Assembly: GCA_963210315.1 (NCBI GenBank)
Contig: OY723274.1
Location: 186,001-250,000 of the forward strand
Direction of reading: 5' to 3'
DNA: 64,000 nucleotides
Origin: Rhynchopus euleeides
Taxonomy: Eukaryota > Euglenozoa > Diplonemea > Diplonemida > Diplonemidae
Part shown: one piece after another, positions 31,746 to 42,095 of the stretch
Layout: every line of letters starts with the position of its first letter
Numbering within the stretch: position 1 is the first letter of the stretch
Program-made: the position numbers and the translations under genes
The notes under the pieces: generated by a model
Told to the model about the DNA's origin: nothing
What the model saw: only the letters and a program-made list of their open reading frames with translations
Database searches by the model: none

Positions 31746-34049
31746 TCACGCGGAAGGCAACACGACACACTCTGCAGACCCTGCTGCGGGCAGCTCGAAT
31801 CGAGCCGCGTGCCTCCCCTGCGCCCCCTCCGGGGTCACCTGGGTATACGGCACGTCACGCCCAGCACAGGCAACGCGTGCACCTGACTCCCACGGGAGCA
31901 GCACAGAGATGTTCTTCACAGGCACACCCGGCAGGGACGCGAGCGTGATGTTCCCGACATGCCCCGCTGCGACGGAGGATGACACCCGCACACCACCCTT
32001 CGCCAGCAGGTTGCGGAATGCTGCGGGCTGCCCCGCAGGCCACACGGGGAACACAGCAATGTATTGCATGCCGGGGCACTGCAGCAGCATGTCGTTCACC
32101 GCCGCAACCACCCCGATGTTCTCCGTGCCACCCCCTCGCGCCGAGGGCGCACCCGACGGGCCACGCCCAGTGTAATACGCCTCGAGGCTGTCTGCGATCT
32201 CCGCCCTGCTGTACACACCAGACTCGTCGTCAGACCCGGCCCTCACTGCGGCGGAGAAGACCAGCACAGGCCTGCCCTTCACAAAATCTGCGTAGTGCTT
32301 CACCGACTTGCGGGCCCGCTTCCGCGTCGCTTCATCGCTGAAGACCTGCACCGCCTCCGAGGGCCACACGGGGTACAGCGAGAAGGCATCACTCTCCACA
32401 GGCAGCGCGTCGTGGTAGGCGGTCCACACATCCTCCAGCACCGCCTTGTTGAAGGGTGCCAGCCGCGCTGCGATGTCATGCACATACTCCGGCGCTGTCT
32501 GCCCCGTCGCCTCGGCAAGCGCGACCTGCGCCTCTGCGGTGCGGCGCATCAGGGCGAGTGCGATCTGCGGGTTCTTCACCTTCTGGTTTTCGTGCTCCTC
32601 GTCAGGGTTGTGCAGGTTGCTGTCCTCGAGGTGCCCCGTCAGGGAGTTGTTCCGCAGGAAGCAGTGCGACCACGCGTTGAGCCCGTCCAGCAGGGCATAG
32701 GCACGCGGGTCCACCTGCTGCGTATACTCCCACAGGCTGATCACCGGGAGGGCTGCGAACATGCCATTCCAATGCATGAACACGTTGGTGTCCTTGCTCT
32801 GGTACCCCCAGGGGGCGAGGTGGCACGGGTAGTGCAGCGTGGAGGCGCTGCACGTCACCTTCGCCTTCTCCGCCTGCTCCTGCGCCATGCCGCGCGCCAC
32901 AGGCATGAAGTCGTAGATGGGCCCGACGTAGGCCTCCCCCAGCCCCGCGCGGTTGGAGGAGAACACGCCGTAGAACTGCGCCTCCTGGTTGTAATCCAGG
33001 GTGTAGTCGCCGTTCCACTCAGGGGTGTCCACCGTCACCCACGGGCCGTACAGCCCGGAGGGGGGTCCACCCGCCCTGCCCAGCCCCACGGCGGCTATGT
33101 ATTGGCTGGCGTGCCACCCGGCTGTGATCTGTGGGTGGTTGGGGAGGTCAATCGAGGAGACTGCCCAGAACGCATCCCAGTAGGCCTGCCTGCGCTGTGC
33201 GGCTGCCTCCACATCGGCGGCAGGTGCTGCGGCAGCGGCGTCGGGTGCCGGGTCGTGTGAGTTGCCTGTAACGGTGTTGTCGCGCACCGCGGTGACGATG
33301 CGCATGGCGGTGCCACGGCAGACCTGGGCAGAGAGCCCGACCTGGCGGAAGCCGTTGGAGGCGGTGGTGCCCCCATGCGCCGTCACATTCGCCCCGGAGA
33401 CGGCGGAGGCAAGCGCTGTCCACACATTCTTCGGCGCAGCGGCGGTGCTGTCGGACCCACGGCGCGACACCCACAGGACAGACGGGTCTGAGGCGCTCTG
33501 CCCTGCAGCACTGGGCTGCGCCACTGTGTCGAGCACCCAGGCGAGCACATCAACCTGCAGGCAGGCGGTGCCCCCTGCGGGGTGCCACTCGACGTCTGTC
33601 ACGACGGTGTCCTCCTCAGGGTGCATCCATGTGGTGGTCTGCAGCGTGCCTGCGTCAGACGACTGGTTGGTGGCGAGGGCGGGCAGCGGCTGCATGCGCT
33701 GCTCAGCCCTGAAGCTGGAGGAGAGGGCGGGGTCGATGCGGAGGGACAGCCCGCCGAAGGCTGCCCTGGCGCAGCGGGGCGCAGGTGTGGCTGCATCGCA
33801 CGCCCACACCGCCTGCGTGTTGACCCACATGTCGACAGCCCCGCGCTGGTGCGGCCCCACCTGCCCCGTCCCGTTCGCCCAGTAGTCCAGCGCCACCCCG
33901 ACATACCCGTTCCCGAGGAGCGGGACCTGTGCGAGCTGCCCTGTCGGGAGGGAGCGGATGTCCTCCTCCCACACACCTGCAGGCAGCACAGCGCTGCAGA
34001 GGGCAGGCAGGCCTGCCAGCAGGCAGGCGGCTATCATGTGGCGCGGCAT
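31746..34049 (-). CDS. Secreted six-hairpin glycosidase-like protein
   Basis: A 767-residue intronless protein from ATG 34049. The first 20 residues (MPRHMIAACLLAGLPALCSA) form a clear signal peptide with an Ala-x-Ala-like cleavage region, so it is probably secreted or lumenal. The middle holds WNGDYTLDYNQEAQFYGVFSSNR (described by its core WNGDYTLDYNQ, about 345-355) and downstream NVFMHWNGMFAALP, which fit the (alpha/alpha)6 six-hairpin glycosidase superfamily (GH65/GH95-like). Likely role: hydrolysis of a glycan; substrate unknown. I could not fix the catalytic acids by eye. Candidate N-glycosylation sites are present. Alternative: an uncharacterised family sharing the fold only. Confidence 0.7.
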   Translation of the reverse strand: MPRHMIAACLLAGLPALCSAVLPAGVWEEDIRSLPTGQLAQVPLLGNGYVGVALDYWANGTGQVGPHQRGAVDMWVNTQAVWACDAATPAPRCARAAFGGLSLRIDPALSSSFRAEQRMQPLPALATNQSSDAGTLQTTTWMHPEEDTVVTDVEWHPAGGTACLQVDVLAWVLDTVAQPSAAGQSASDPSVLWVSRRGSDSTAAAPKNVWTALASAVSGANVTAHGGTTASNGFRQVGLSAQVCRGTAMRIVTAVRDNTVTGNSHDPAPDAAAAAPAADVEAAAQRRQAYWDAFWAVSSIDLPNHPQITAGWHASQYIAAVGLGRAGGPPSGLYGPWVTVDTPEWNGDYTLDYNQEAQFYGVFSSNRAGLGEAYVGPIYDFMPVARGMAQEQAEKAKVTCSASTLHYPCHLAPWGYQSKDTNVFMHWNGMFAALPVISLWEYTQQVDPRAYALLDGLNAWSHCFLRNNSLTGHLEDSNLHNPDEEHENQKVKNPQIALALMRRTAEAQVALAEATGQTAPEYVHDIAARLAPFNKAVLEDVWTAYHDALPVESDAFSLYPVWPSEAVQVFSDEATRKRARKSVKHYADFVKGRPVLVFSAAVRAGSDDESGVYSRAEIADSLEAYYTGRGPSGAPSARGGGTENIGVVAAVNDMLLQCPGMQYIAVFPVWPAGQPAAFRNLLAKGGVRVSSSVAAGHVGNITLASLPGVPVKNISVLLPWESGARVACAGRDVPYTQVTPEGAQGRHAARFELPAAGSAECVVLPSA

Positions 34050-34119
34050 ACCTGCTGAGGTGTGGTGCGTGTGGCAGGGGGGGGCAACATCAGAGTTCGC
34101 TCTGTGCGACCTGCATTAC

Positions 34120-34217
34120 CACAGATATGGAACGCGCGTGTTGCTTTTTTTAAGGGTGTGTTTTTTTTGTCATTTTTAAAACGCGCAAAAAAGAGGCACG
34201 CGCGTTCCATATCTGTG
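34120..34217. repeat. Inverted repeat upstream of the glycosidase gene
   Basis: Perfect 21-bp arms (34120-34140 and 34197-34217; begins CACAGATATGGAACGCG) around a 56-nt spacer rich in T. It lies 70 bp upstream of the glycosidase start, so it could be a small MITE or a regulatory cruciform. Confidence 0.75.
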
Positions 34218-34604
34218 TGATTACACTAAAAAGAAACGGTTGTGTGTGTTGATCACTTTTTAGGTAAGCACTTTTGGGTTAACCCTGCACGGATCCTAGC
34301 CCACCCCCGTGTGGGTGTGGGTGTGGGTGGTGTTTTGCTGCGCCAAAAGGTTCGGCGTGGAAGCGTGCGCCGGAAGCTCCCGGTGGAAAGCAGAAGAGAG
34401 GGCAGGCTTGGGTGGGGGAGGGGGATGCGACAGAGCAGGGAGAGCGGCACTGCTGGGCCTTTCGGGGATTCCCGCACCCCCCGCCCCTTGTTCCCTTGGG
34501 CCGTTCTGTTGAGATGTGTTCGCGAGGGGGGGAGGGGGTGCGCGGGGCCTACCCAAAATGCCAGGGTGGGCAGTTGCGGGGGACAGAGTGTTTTTTTTTT
34601 GCAT
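34218..34604. other. Intergenic spacer
   Basis: GT-rich DNA and G runs; nothing recognised. Confidence 0.4.
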
Positions 34605-34785
34605 ACACGTTAAGTGTTCTAAGAAACCAGACATAACCAGAAGACCAACATCATGTTCGTGCTAGCACTTTTCCCTTTTGTCATCACACCCGTGCGCCAA
34701 AACAGGTTAGGCCTTATATTTGGCTGCGTTCAACGAAAAAAGACACTTCTTTCCGGAGTTTAGCTAGCACGATTCAGTTGGGCGA
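34605..34785. mobile_element. Fragment of element H
   Basis: Matches the H region 61685-61950 (for example AGACATAACCAGAAGACCAA and TTTGGCTGCGTTCAACG) but lacks the internal hairpin and one of its direct repeats. Ends do not coincide with H termini, so it is a relic or an older variant. Confidence 0.7.
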
Positions 34786-35467
34786 TTCGTCTGGTTTTTA
34801 AAATTCCGTTTTTTTTTGTTCTGTTGTGGGTGTCGGTGGCGCAAAGGCGAACAGAAGCGGGTGGCGTAAGAACAATGGCAAAAAAATTCCCCACCTCCTG
34901 CAAGCAGGATCGCGGGGGGATAGTTTTGTAATATTTTTTTGGCATTGACGGCCTCCATCCTCACATGTAAAAACGACTAAACTGCCGCTTTGTGTTTTCT
35001 TTGGCATCGACAAATAAAGCCCTGATGGACGAGCGGCCAGGGCAGTGGCAGGCTGATGCTCCAGGGAGTAGCTTTCGTGGGTATTTTGTTTTGGGGAGAA
35101 CCACACAGACATCCCGAGGCTTCCCTCTCCCTCCTTCTCCCACACCGAATCGCAGCAGCCCTGTGAGAGCAGTGCATCATCGGGCCGGGTATTTCCCCAC
35201 CAACCAGTTAGGGTGTGTGGGGTGTGTGTCCTTTCTTCCCCCGAAATTTCCGCACCATTTTTTTGTTATTTTGGGCGGATGAGCTGGGCTACTGCAGAGA
35301 CCCTTCTGCCCCATTTTTTTTCCCGCGGAATTTTTGAAACGGCCTCCGAGGCGCCAGTGGGGTAGGGGTGGGAATCGAGCATGCAAGGTTGCGAGAAATG
35401 CACTTGAGACAAGAGATAGAGAGAGAGACGGTGAAGAGGCACCCTCGTTGGCCTGAGGCTCGCCACC
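34786..35467. other. Intergenic
   Basis: No coding signal. A short GA run is at about 35415-35428. Confidence 0.4.
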
Positions 35468-35542
35468 TCAGGCGCCCTTCACCCTGGCAGCCTGCCGAGG
35501 CATGCCAGAGAGGTCGTCGTGCTTGGAGGGCTTCAACTGGAC
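35468..35542 (-). CDS. Probable terminal exon of an unidentified gene
   Basis: On the minus strand the acceptor TTTCTTGTTGCAG is followed by 24 codons of strongly GC3-biased sequence (QLKPSKHDDLSGMPRQAARVKG) and TGA. The upstream exon is unclear. The frame stays open to an ATG at about 35856 encoding MGAKLSKAKK, which looks like an N-myristoylation signal, but no good GT donor joins the two. The intervening codons are not coding-like. Confidence 0.35.
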   Translation of the reverse strand, partial: VQLKPSKHDDLSGMPRQAARVKGA

Positions 35543-35884
35543 CTGCAACAAGAAAGTGGTCTCTCGTAACATTTTGCTTTTGACTGACGCTGCTTGCGTT
35601 GGCTGGAGCTTCAGGGAAGAGGAGCACGGCAGTGGAACGCTGCCAAGAGAGGGGGTGGGATGACGCTGGTCTGGTTGCAAATGCCCTTCGCTCCTTGCGC
35701 TATGAAGGGGGTGAACCGTGCCGGGCGCCAGGGGGAGGGCAGAGGGACGTGCATAGACATGCCCGTTGCCCAAACAAAGCAAGAAGAAGAAGACGCACGC
35801 AGGGAAATCGTTTTTTTTGGCTTTGGACAACTTTGCGCCCATCGTTTTGTTTTTTGTGCCGTTGGTATCGGAATATGCTGCCTC

Positions 35885-35992
35885 TGCCAAACCACCTGGG
35901 ACAGCCCCCGTTCCCAGACACTGCCCGGGCAGTGTGGCAGGCAGCACATCACATCAAGGTGCCACGCACCGCCTCACATCTGCGGGGCAGTC
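35885..35992. repeat. Dispersed repeat with CACTGCCCGGGCAGTG palindrome, copy 1
   Basis: About 100 bp shared with 39982-40075, centred on the perfect 16-bp palindrome CACTGCCCGGGCAGTG (35919-35934). Non-coding; class unknown. Confidence 0.65.
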
Positions 35993-36134
35993 CGGGCCAC
36001 GTGCGGGTATCCGAAGCCCCCAGGCTCCCTCCCTGGCCTCCACACGTGCCTCACATCCTGGTGGTCCGCCAACGGACACCTGGAAAAATCGAGAAAAAAT
36101 GCCCCCCAACCAAACTACTAGACCGGGGTGTTTA

Positions 36135-37410
36135 CTGGGGGGGGGCAATTAATCGTAAGTAGTCGAATAATCGTAAGGGGGCGATTAATTGTACAACATT
36201 TTCTGGGCCATTTATACGTAAATTTGTTTTGAATAATCGTAGGGGTTACGATTATTCACTTTTGGCCAAATTTCTGACTTTTCCCCAGAGGATCAAGCAA
36301 CAGGAACAGCAGGGAACCCACTCAGGCTGTAAAAAGTGGAGAATCGGTCGTCATAGACCGGTGATTGAGTCACCCCACATGTCGGAGCACACATGCCCCG
36401 AGTTTAATGGGAAGAGAGCATGGTTTGAGGCCCCCCGCCCCCAGGTACCCTGCCAGTGAGGTGAGCCTGGGGGGGGCACCAAAATCCTGGGGTGGCCCAT
36501 ACGCAACCTCAGGAAGATGGACACAGTCCAGAAACTGTACCCCACAAGGAACAGATGTCCACTACCGTGGCCTCCGGCGGCTGGGGGGCTCCGCCCCCCA
36601 GACCCCCTGGAGCCCTTCGATACCCATCAAGTCAGGGAATCCAACCACTCCAGTAGCCTCAGGCCTCAGGAGGACGCAGCCAACTCACACAGAATCTACG
36701 CCCACAATAAACAGATGTTCACTACCGTGGCCTCCGGCGGCTGGGGGGCTCTGCCCCCCAGACCCCCCTTGTAGCGTGTGCCCATGGCCACCCACCAGCC
36801 ACGGCACCAAAAAGGTGGCCAATCGTTCACACTTCGACGCACAGTAAATGGCCCCCAATAACTCAAAAAAATTTGAGTAGAGTCACCGTGAAGAGAGTTT
36901 GAACCGTTGATGTCAAAAACGACCCTCTTGTGTGGAAGAACGACGCTGTGCCACCCCCATTTTCCTAACAAACTCGCCCCCAAAAAAATGTATTGGGATT
37001 CCGAAATTTGGCCCAAAAATCTCACATTTAGCAGCATGCATGAACCCACAGGGTCCGACATCGGATGTCGGACCCCACCGTGTGCCCATCTGGATGACTC
37101 AAGCGCCTCACACCGGGTCCCTCCCCTCCTGGTGGCCCACCGGGGTGCTATGGCCAGTTTCCACCGGTGATGTTGCTCTGTGCACGGAATGCCGGTGAGA
37201 CAGGCCGAGAATGCGACCCCTCACACCCACCCCCACCCCACCAATTGACATTCTGAACAGCAAAACGGGTAAATTTTTGCCAAAAGTGAATAATCGTAAC
37301 CCCTACGATTAATCACCACCGTTGAAAAATTGTAAATTTTGGGACACCCGATTTATACAGACCGCGTCGCTAAATAATCGTAGGGGTTACAATTATTTGA
37401 CCCCCCCCAG
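36135..37410. mobile_element. TA-flanked element L
   Basis: 1276 bp, with ends CTGGGGGGGGGCAATTAATC and CTGGGGGGGGTCAAATAAT (inverted) and TA at 36133-36134 and 37411-37412. Subterminal repeats of AATCGTAGGGGTTACGATTA occur in inverted orientation (about 36235 and 37290). It carries a pair of box repeats (36548, 36709) and a 12-bp-arm hairpin GGGTCCGACATC at 37051-37075. No transposase seen. Confidence 0.7.
36548..36769 (+). repeat. Pair of box repeats within L
   Basis: Two boxes (36548-36608 and 36709-36769) with ACTACCGTGGCCTCCGGCGG followed by the CTGGGGGGC hairpin. Same arrangement as at 25948 and 56217. Confidence 0.75.
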
Positions 37411-37412
37411 TA

Positions 37413-37829
37413 AGTCCCTTCGGGAAAATTGGCCGCCGAGGGGACTTAAACACATCATATGGATAGGGGACTTAAACACGGGGGGGGGTAGGTATTTTCC
37501 TTTTCTCAGGTTCCCCATTTCCAAGCCCCAGCACGACCTGCGCACTGCTGACGCGGCCCACCTGCACCCCGCACCCCACTCCCCCCCCCACCCCCGTTGT
37601 CGCTTTTTCTGTCCACAGAAGCCACAAGGATGGAACCACCCTTTGTAGAGGGGGGGGGGGGCCGGTTGTCGTCCTGTGGCTGCTTTGTGGGGCGAGCGCA
37701 GCAGGTTCTCCTTTGCTTCTACGGGCTCTTGCCACAACAGCGTCGCAGCAGTGTGTCTCCGCGTCACCGGGTGCGGCCTCGTAGTGGGGGCATTCTGGAG
37801 GTCGAGGTGTCAACTGGCTTCATCTCGAA
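37413..37829. other. Spacer with element C-like fragment
   Basis: GGGGACTTAAACAC repeats at 37439-37480 resemble the interior of element C. The rest is mixed DNA with no gene. Confidence 0.45.
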
Positions 37830-38049
37830 ATGTGGGTCTGGCTCAGGGGCTGGTCCCACCCAGCGGGAGTCAAAACCCAGCGGGGGTCCCACCCAGTGGG
37901 ACCTCTTCGGGTGCTCCTAAATCCAGCTCTGTTGAACGTTTGGAATTTGTGCAGCTCGTCGTGGGGCCATTTTAGTGGTCGAGGTGCCAAACTTCTCCTC
38001 TCAAACCCGGGTCTGGTTCAGGGACTGGTCATGGGAGAAGGTGACTGGG

Positions 38050-38582
38050 TGGCAGCCAGCCCGCAGCACACCCACACCCCTTGGGGTGAACTCATTCCCT
38101 ACTTCACATCGCAGGACAAGGCAGAGATCGAGGCTGAGCTTGAGGGAGCCCTGCAGGCAATAGCGAAGGACACCCAGACGGAGGCAAAGAAGAAGGGGGC
38201 GTCGTTCGCGAGCATCATCCGGACATTCCTTCGTGTCGATGTGAACAGGATCGCCTACCCGCAAACATGCCGCTTGCTGTTGCTTGCCCTTGCCGTTCCG
38301 TTGACAACCGCGGGTGTTGAGAGGCTCTTCTCAAAATTGCGCATTGTGAAGAACCGCCTCTCGTCGTGTCTCGGTGACACGAAGTTGAACGACATGATGG
38401 TCGTTTCTGCAGAGGGCGAGCTGACTGCCGATGGCATCCCCCCCGATGTACTTGAGCAGTATATCGAAGCGTACGTGTCCGAGAACAGGCGTCTGCAATA
38501 CGCGCCGTTTCGTATGCTCCGCGAGGCCCAGCAGTGGGTCACCAATGACAGGGCTTCACACGAAAAGAGTTGGTGGATCTGA
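38050..38582 (+). pseudogene. hAT transposase C-terminal remnant
   Basis: The frame ends at a TGA at 38580-38582. It contains the hAT C-terminal dimerisation region: YPQTCRLLLLALAVPLTTAG, then VERLFSKLRIVKNRLSSCLG, then LNDMMVVSAEGEL. These match the conserved (A/G)VER-FS--K-IK--LRS----L--L--L-- pattern of the family. The DDE catalytic core and N-terminal zinc finger are missing, and the upstream part of the frame is repeat DNA (a reverse ATCCGCAC unit), so this is a truncated relic. No TIRs or 8-bp duplication could be found around it. Confidence 0.75.
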
Positions 38583-39694
38583 GGGCGGGTAGGGGGGTGG
38601 GGGACGTAGAGACTATAGATATCCTGGGGGGGGGGGGGGTACAGATAATAGCACGCCGCGGTCACAACGGCGCACGAGGCGCTCGGGCGCGAAGCGCCCG
38701 AGCGAAAAATTTTGATTTGGTTAAAACCAGGGTAACCGGGTTTCAGGCTCCGTCGGGAAGGTCAAACTAATGCCCTGTCAGGAAGCAAAACAAAAAAAAA
38801 GGCGAGGGTAACAAAAAGAGGTCGCAAAAAAAAAAAACGGGCCCAAGAAGGAAGATGGGGGAAACGACACACAGCCATTTAGCGAAGGCGGTGCGTGGGA
38901 GGACCAAGCAAAAAAGGTATATAGGAGCAGTGCACCCGATGTTGTTTAGTTGTTTCGCACGGGCGAGCTGGAGCCGAGTGTTTTTTTTTCAGGAAGAAGA
39001 ACATCCCGCCCCCCAGAACACAGGCCCCCAGACATGCCACCCGCCCGTTATAAATCTCAAGGGAAGGTGCACTCACAGAATGCAGTGCCGACGGGAGAAC
39101 TGTCGTTTTAAAAAGACTATAGAACCCCCGTCATATTAAAGAGTGTCACACTAGGTGACAGAGTGTTCGAACAAACAGAAGGGCGCGGGTTTTTCCCGCT
39201 GCCCCTGTTTTTTTTTGTTGGACATTTCGTTGCATCTGCTTGGGGGGAAAGGTGCTGCGCGCGGCAGGTACAAAAATATGGGGGGTGCGTGGGGGTGTCG
39301 TTGGTGTCGGTTGGGTGGGCGGTATAACGGGGAGTGACAAGCAGGCGGTTCGTTGAGGCACACGGTGTACGATGCCACGCCCAGCCACCCCCCCACCACC
39401 TCCCCTGAGGCACTTTCATTTGTTTGTTTTTTTGTTCCGCCTTTGTTTTGAAAACGGTCGAAACAGAACACATCTTGTAAATAAGCCACTGTGACTGGTG
39501 GTGTTGCTGAGGGCTACGCCGTCATGCTCGAAAACCTGCGATTGGCCCCGGAAAAATACGGCGGGAAACACTTTGGCCTCGATGCTGTGAATGTTGCATT
39601 GGGACACTTCCACCCAAATATTATGTTTGGGCCGCATATTTCGTGCCCCCCTCCGTTCCGTGCAGTCAGAGGCCCGTTTTTCAGCCACACCACT
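38583..39694. other. Intergenic with a GC hairpin
   Basis: A hairpin at 38677-38704 (arms GCTCGGGCGC / GCGCCCGAGC) is followed by GAAAAATTTTGATTTGG, an arrangement repeated at 42942. A plus-strand stretch at about 39494-39630 reads like protein (MLENLRLAPEKYGGKHFGLD) but is short and unassigned. Confidence 0.45.
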
Positions 39695-39793
39695 GGGGGC
39701 CCTCGCTACCAGTCACAGCTCGTCAGCCAGTGAGGGGAGGTGGGCCGTGGCTCACTTTTTCTCACTCAGTCACACTTGGTAGCGAAGGCCCCC
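39695..39793. mobile_element. MITE subfamily B, 99-bp copy
   Basis: Ends GGGGGCCCTCGCTACC and complement GGTAGCGAAGGCCCCC; ACT on both sides. It has a 10-bp internal deletion relative to the 109-bp copies. Confidence 0.85.
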
Positions 39794-39981
39794 ACTCAGC
39801 CCAGTTTCGATTTTTCCTTTTTTCGCATATCATCACACCACCCACCCCCACATCAGATGGGGGTGTGTGCGTGCTCTTCGAAAAAAACACATGACGGCAC
39901 ACGCGTGTCAAGTCGCGGGGTGGGGATAGCAGAAGAGGGGTGACGCGCAAACTGCTGAAAACTGGCGTGTGCATGGTGCGT

Positions 39982-40075
39982 TGCCAGACCATCTGGACAG
40001 CCCCCGTTCCCAGGCACTGCCCGGGCAGTGTGGCAGGCAACACATTCACGCCAAGGTGCCACGCCCCGCCACACA
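39982..40075. repeat. Dispersed repeat with CACTGCCCGGGCAGTG palindrome, copy 2
   Basis: Same family as 35885-35992; palindrome at 40015-40030. Confidence 0.65.
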
Positions 40076-40215
40076 TGCATCTCCTGTGTGGGCTGCGTGG
40101 CACGGTGGATAATAGAACATCAGCAGAAGCGGACAGCCCTCACGCTTCTTTGGGGAGCAGGGAGGTGTGCAGTGAACTCGGCAGGACCCTCCGGTGCACA
40201 CCAAGCGACACATCA

Positions 40216-40720
40216 TCAGGACGAGGAGGAGGAGGAGGACGACGACGACGACGACGAGTCGGAGTCGGAGCCAGAGTGGCTCCTCTTCTTCTTCTTCTTC
40301 TTGTCCTTCTTCCCCTTCTTGTCCTTCTTGTCTTTCTTGTCCTTCTTGCCCTTGTGCTTGCGCACCTTCTTGATGATCCCGACAACGAGCACGACCTGTG
40401 ATGGCAGGATGGAATGGGCGTTTCCAGGGCAATATCCCCAAAGTAAGAAGAACACGACACAACAGCACAACAGTGCAAGCAGAACACCCCTCCCTCCACA
40501 CCCACGCTACTCATACCGCAAGGCCTGCCGCCGCCGCGCCAAGCAGGATCTTGCCGATGCCTCGGCTGCCGTCCTCAGTCAGTCCCCTGTCCTGTGTCGA
40601 CACCTCCTTCTGGTACTGCGCGCCCTCCCCGCCCGCCGCCATGGCCTCCTCCGGGGAGATGGGCGTCTCATTGCCGTCAGCATCGACGAGGACAAACTGG
40701 AAATCGTCGTCACCGCTCAT
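40216..40720 (-). CDS. Small single-pass membrane protein with Lys/Ser tail
   Basis: Two exons, 40720-40517 and 40395-40216, separated by a 121-nt phase-0 intron (donor GTATGAG, acceptor CATCACAG). The 127-residue product has an acidic N-terminal half, one transmembrane helix created across the splice junction (about 57-78: GKILLGAAAAGLA then VVLVVGII), a Lys-rich KKDKK repeat region, and a C-terminal poly-Asp/Ser tract (SGSDSDSSSSS). The helix only exists after splicing, which supports the intron. Basic residues after the helix suggest the tail is cytosolic. Family unknown. Confidence 0.75.
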
Positions 40721-40753
40721 TGTTGCTGTGTGTTTTGTGTAGTGCCTCTTTGC

Positions 40754-40780
40754 CTGCGAGAGGGGGGGGGGGAGGAGGGG
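40754..40780 (-). promoter_or_regulatory. Putative 3' splice acceptor before the membrane-protein gene
   Basis: On the minus strand a long C/T run (CCCCCCCTCTCGCAG) ends 34 nt upstream of the ATG. It fits a 5'-UTR intron or a leader trans-splicing site. Confidence 0.4.
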
Positions 40781-41129
40781 TGTGGGTATTGAAGTAGCGA
40801 TCGGATGGCAGGTGAGGGCACGACCCCCCCCCCCTCCCTCCCCATCAATCAAGACGAAACACAGTTTTGACACACAGCGCAGCGAACACAGAGGAGGCCC
40901 CCCACCCCCCTCTCCTCCCACACAAGAGAAAGAGAATCACTCAAGATACAAACAGACCCCGCCCCCCCCGCCCAGAGCGGGGGCATGGCGACTCAGACAA
41001 GACGGACCGCTGCATCACGGGGGGTGGAATGACCTGCCGCGACACACGCCACACCGACACACTTCAGTGCAATTGCTAGCTTTGGGGAGACGTGGCAGCA
41101 GCCCAGCAGCCCAACAGACCATCACACCC
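40781..41129. other. Spacer between the two minus-strand genes
   Basis: C-rich spacer containing the presumed 3' UTR of the phosphatase gene and the 5' region of the membrane-protein gene. No other gene. Confidence 0.45.
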
Positions 41130-41711
41130 CTACACGGCACTGCCAGCCCTGGCTGCCCTGAGGCGGCGGCAGATCTTCGGCCCGAGGTTGAGAAGGACGA
41201 ACAGCGTGCATGCCGCTGCGACGGTGCCCCAGAACGCCGTGCGGTATTCTGGGGTCTCGCGAACCGCATCCATCGCCCCTTCAGGCAGGCACGTCTGCCA
41301 CGCCACGGCAAACAGGGACCCCAGCAGGTAGCCCGCCAGCACCTGCGCTGCGGTGTGGTTGCCCTCCGTGACCCGCAGCAGGGTCAGCAACGCACCGGAT
41401 GCTACCACAGCGGCTTGGGCCCCTGGGCTGTGCCCTTCGGCCTGCAGCTGCCACGCGATGAGCACGCTGAGGTAGGCCAGCGACGTGGCGTGTGAGGAGG
41501 GCATGCCGGGGTCTTCCTCCTTGGCTGACTGCGGACGCGGCGCGTTCAGCAACCGCTTCAGCGCCTTCGACGTGAAAGCTGCGGCCACAGCACCCACGAT
41601 GCCCCAGCCGAACTCCTCTGTCCTGTAGTACAGCAGTAGCGCACCCACAGCGGTGGACACGGTGTACTTCGACGTCCTGTTGACCAACGCACAGGCACGC
41701 CGCAGCAACAT
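41130..41711 (-). CDS. PAP2 phosphatase, plastid LPP-epsilon type
   Basis: 193 residues from ATG 41711; the open frame upstream has no ATG. PAP2 motifs are complete: K52-x6-RP (59-60), PSSH (71-74) and R113-x5-His119. The last motif continues x3-Gln123 instead of Asp; plant and algal plastid lipid phosphate phosphatase epsilon also has Gln here, and the surrounding KRLLNAPRP and DPGMPSSHA text matches that subfamily closely. The enzyme dephosphorylates phosphatidate to diacylglycerol (or polyprenyl diphosphates in relatives). Several hydrophobic helices flank the motifs. No plastid-targeting extension is visible, but an upstream exon cannot be excluded. It hints at a plastid-bearing ancestry, not proof. 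Confidence 0.82.
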   Translation of the reverse strand: MLLRRACALVNRTSKYTVSTAVGALLLYYRTEEFGWGIVGAVAAAFTSKALKRLLNAPRPQSAKEEDPGMPSSHATSLAYLSVLIAWQLQAEGHSPGAQAAVVASGALLTLLRVTEGNHTAAQVLAGYLLGSLFAVAWQTCLPEGAMDAVRETPEYRTAFWGTVAAACTLFVLLNLGPKICRRLRAARAGSAV

Positions 41712-42095
41712 GGGCACAAAAATCAGAACACGTAACAAGGAAACAACACAACAAGGCAGGCCACAAGGCACAGCAAGGGGGCACTGCCTTGCCCTGCAGA
41801 GGCAGGGCGGAGGGGAGAAGGTGGACAGAGTGTGTTCAGTGTGTTTAGCATGTCGCTATGTTGGCAGGGCGTGCGGCAAGGGCAGAGTGGAGGTGGGGTG
41901 GGGTGGGGGGTGGGGGTCCATCGCGTCGTCTGTGTGTGTCACGGAGCATCGGAGCGCAGCAGGGTTGAGTCGGGTGGGGCGGCACCGTGGTGTCCAGACG
42001 GGTTTTCATCCTGGAGGTGCCTTGAGGGAGCAAGGGGTGGCGAGGAAACCTGTGTGTGCTTTTCAACAAGAACCTTGCCGGCAGGGGATAAGATA
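41712..42095. other. 5' flank of the phosphatase gene
   Basis: GT- and G-rich spacer with no other gene evident. Confidence 0.45.

Noticed and set aside
32064-33260. 398-codon plus-strand frame opposite the glycosidase
   Set aside because: Antisense shadow with skewed composition; the minus frame has a signal peptide and recognisable motifs.
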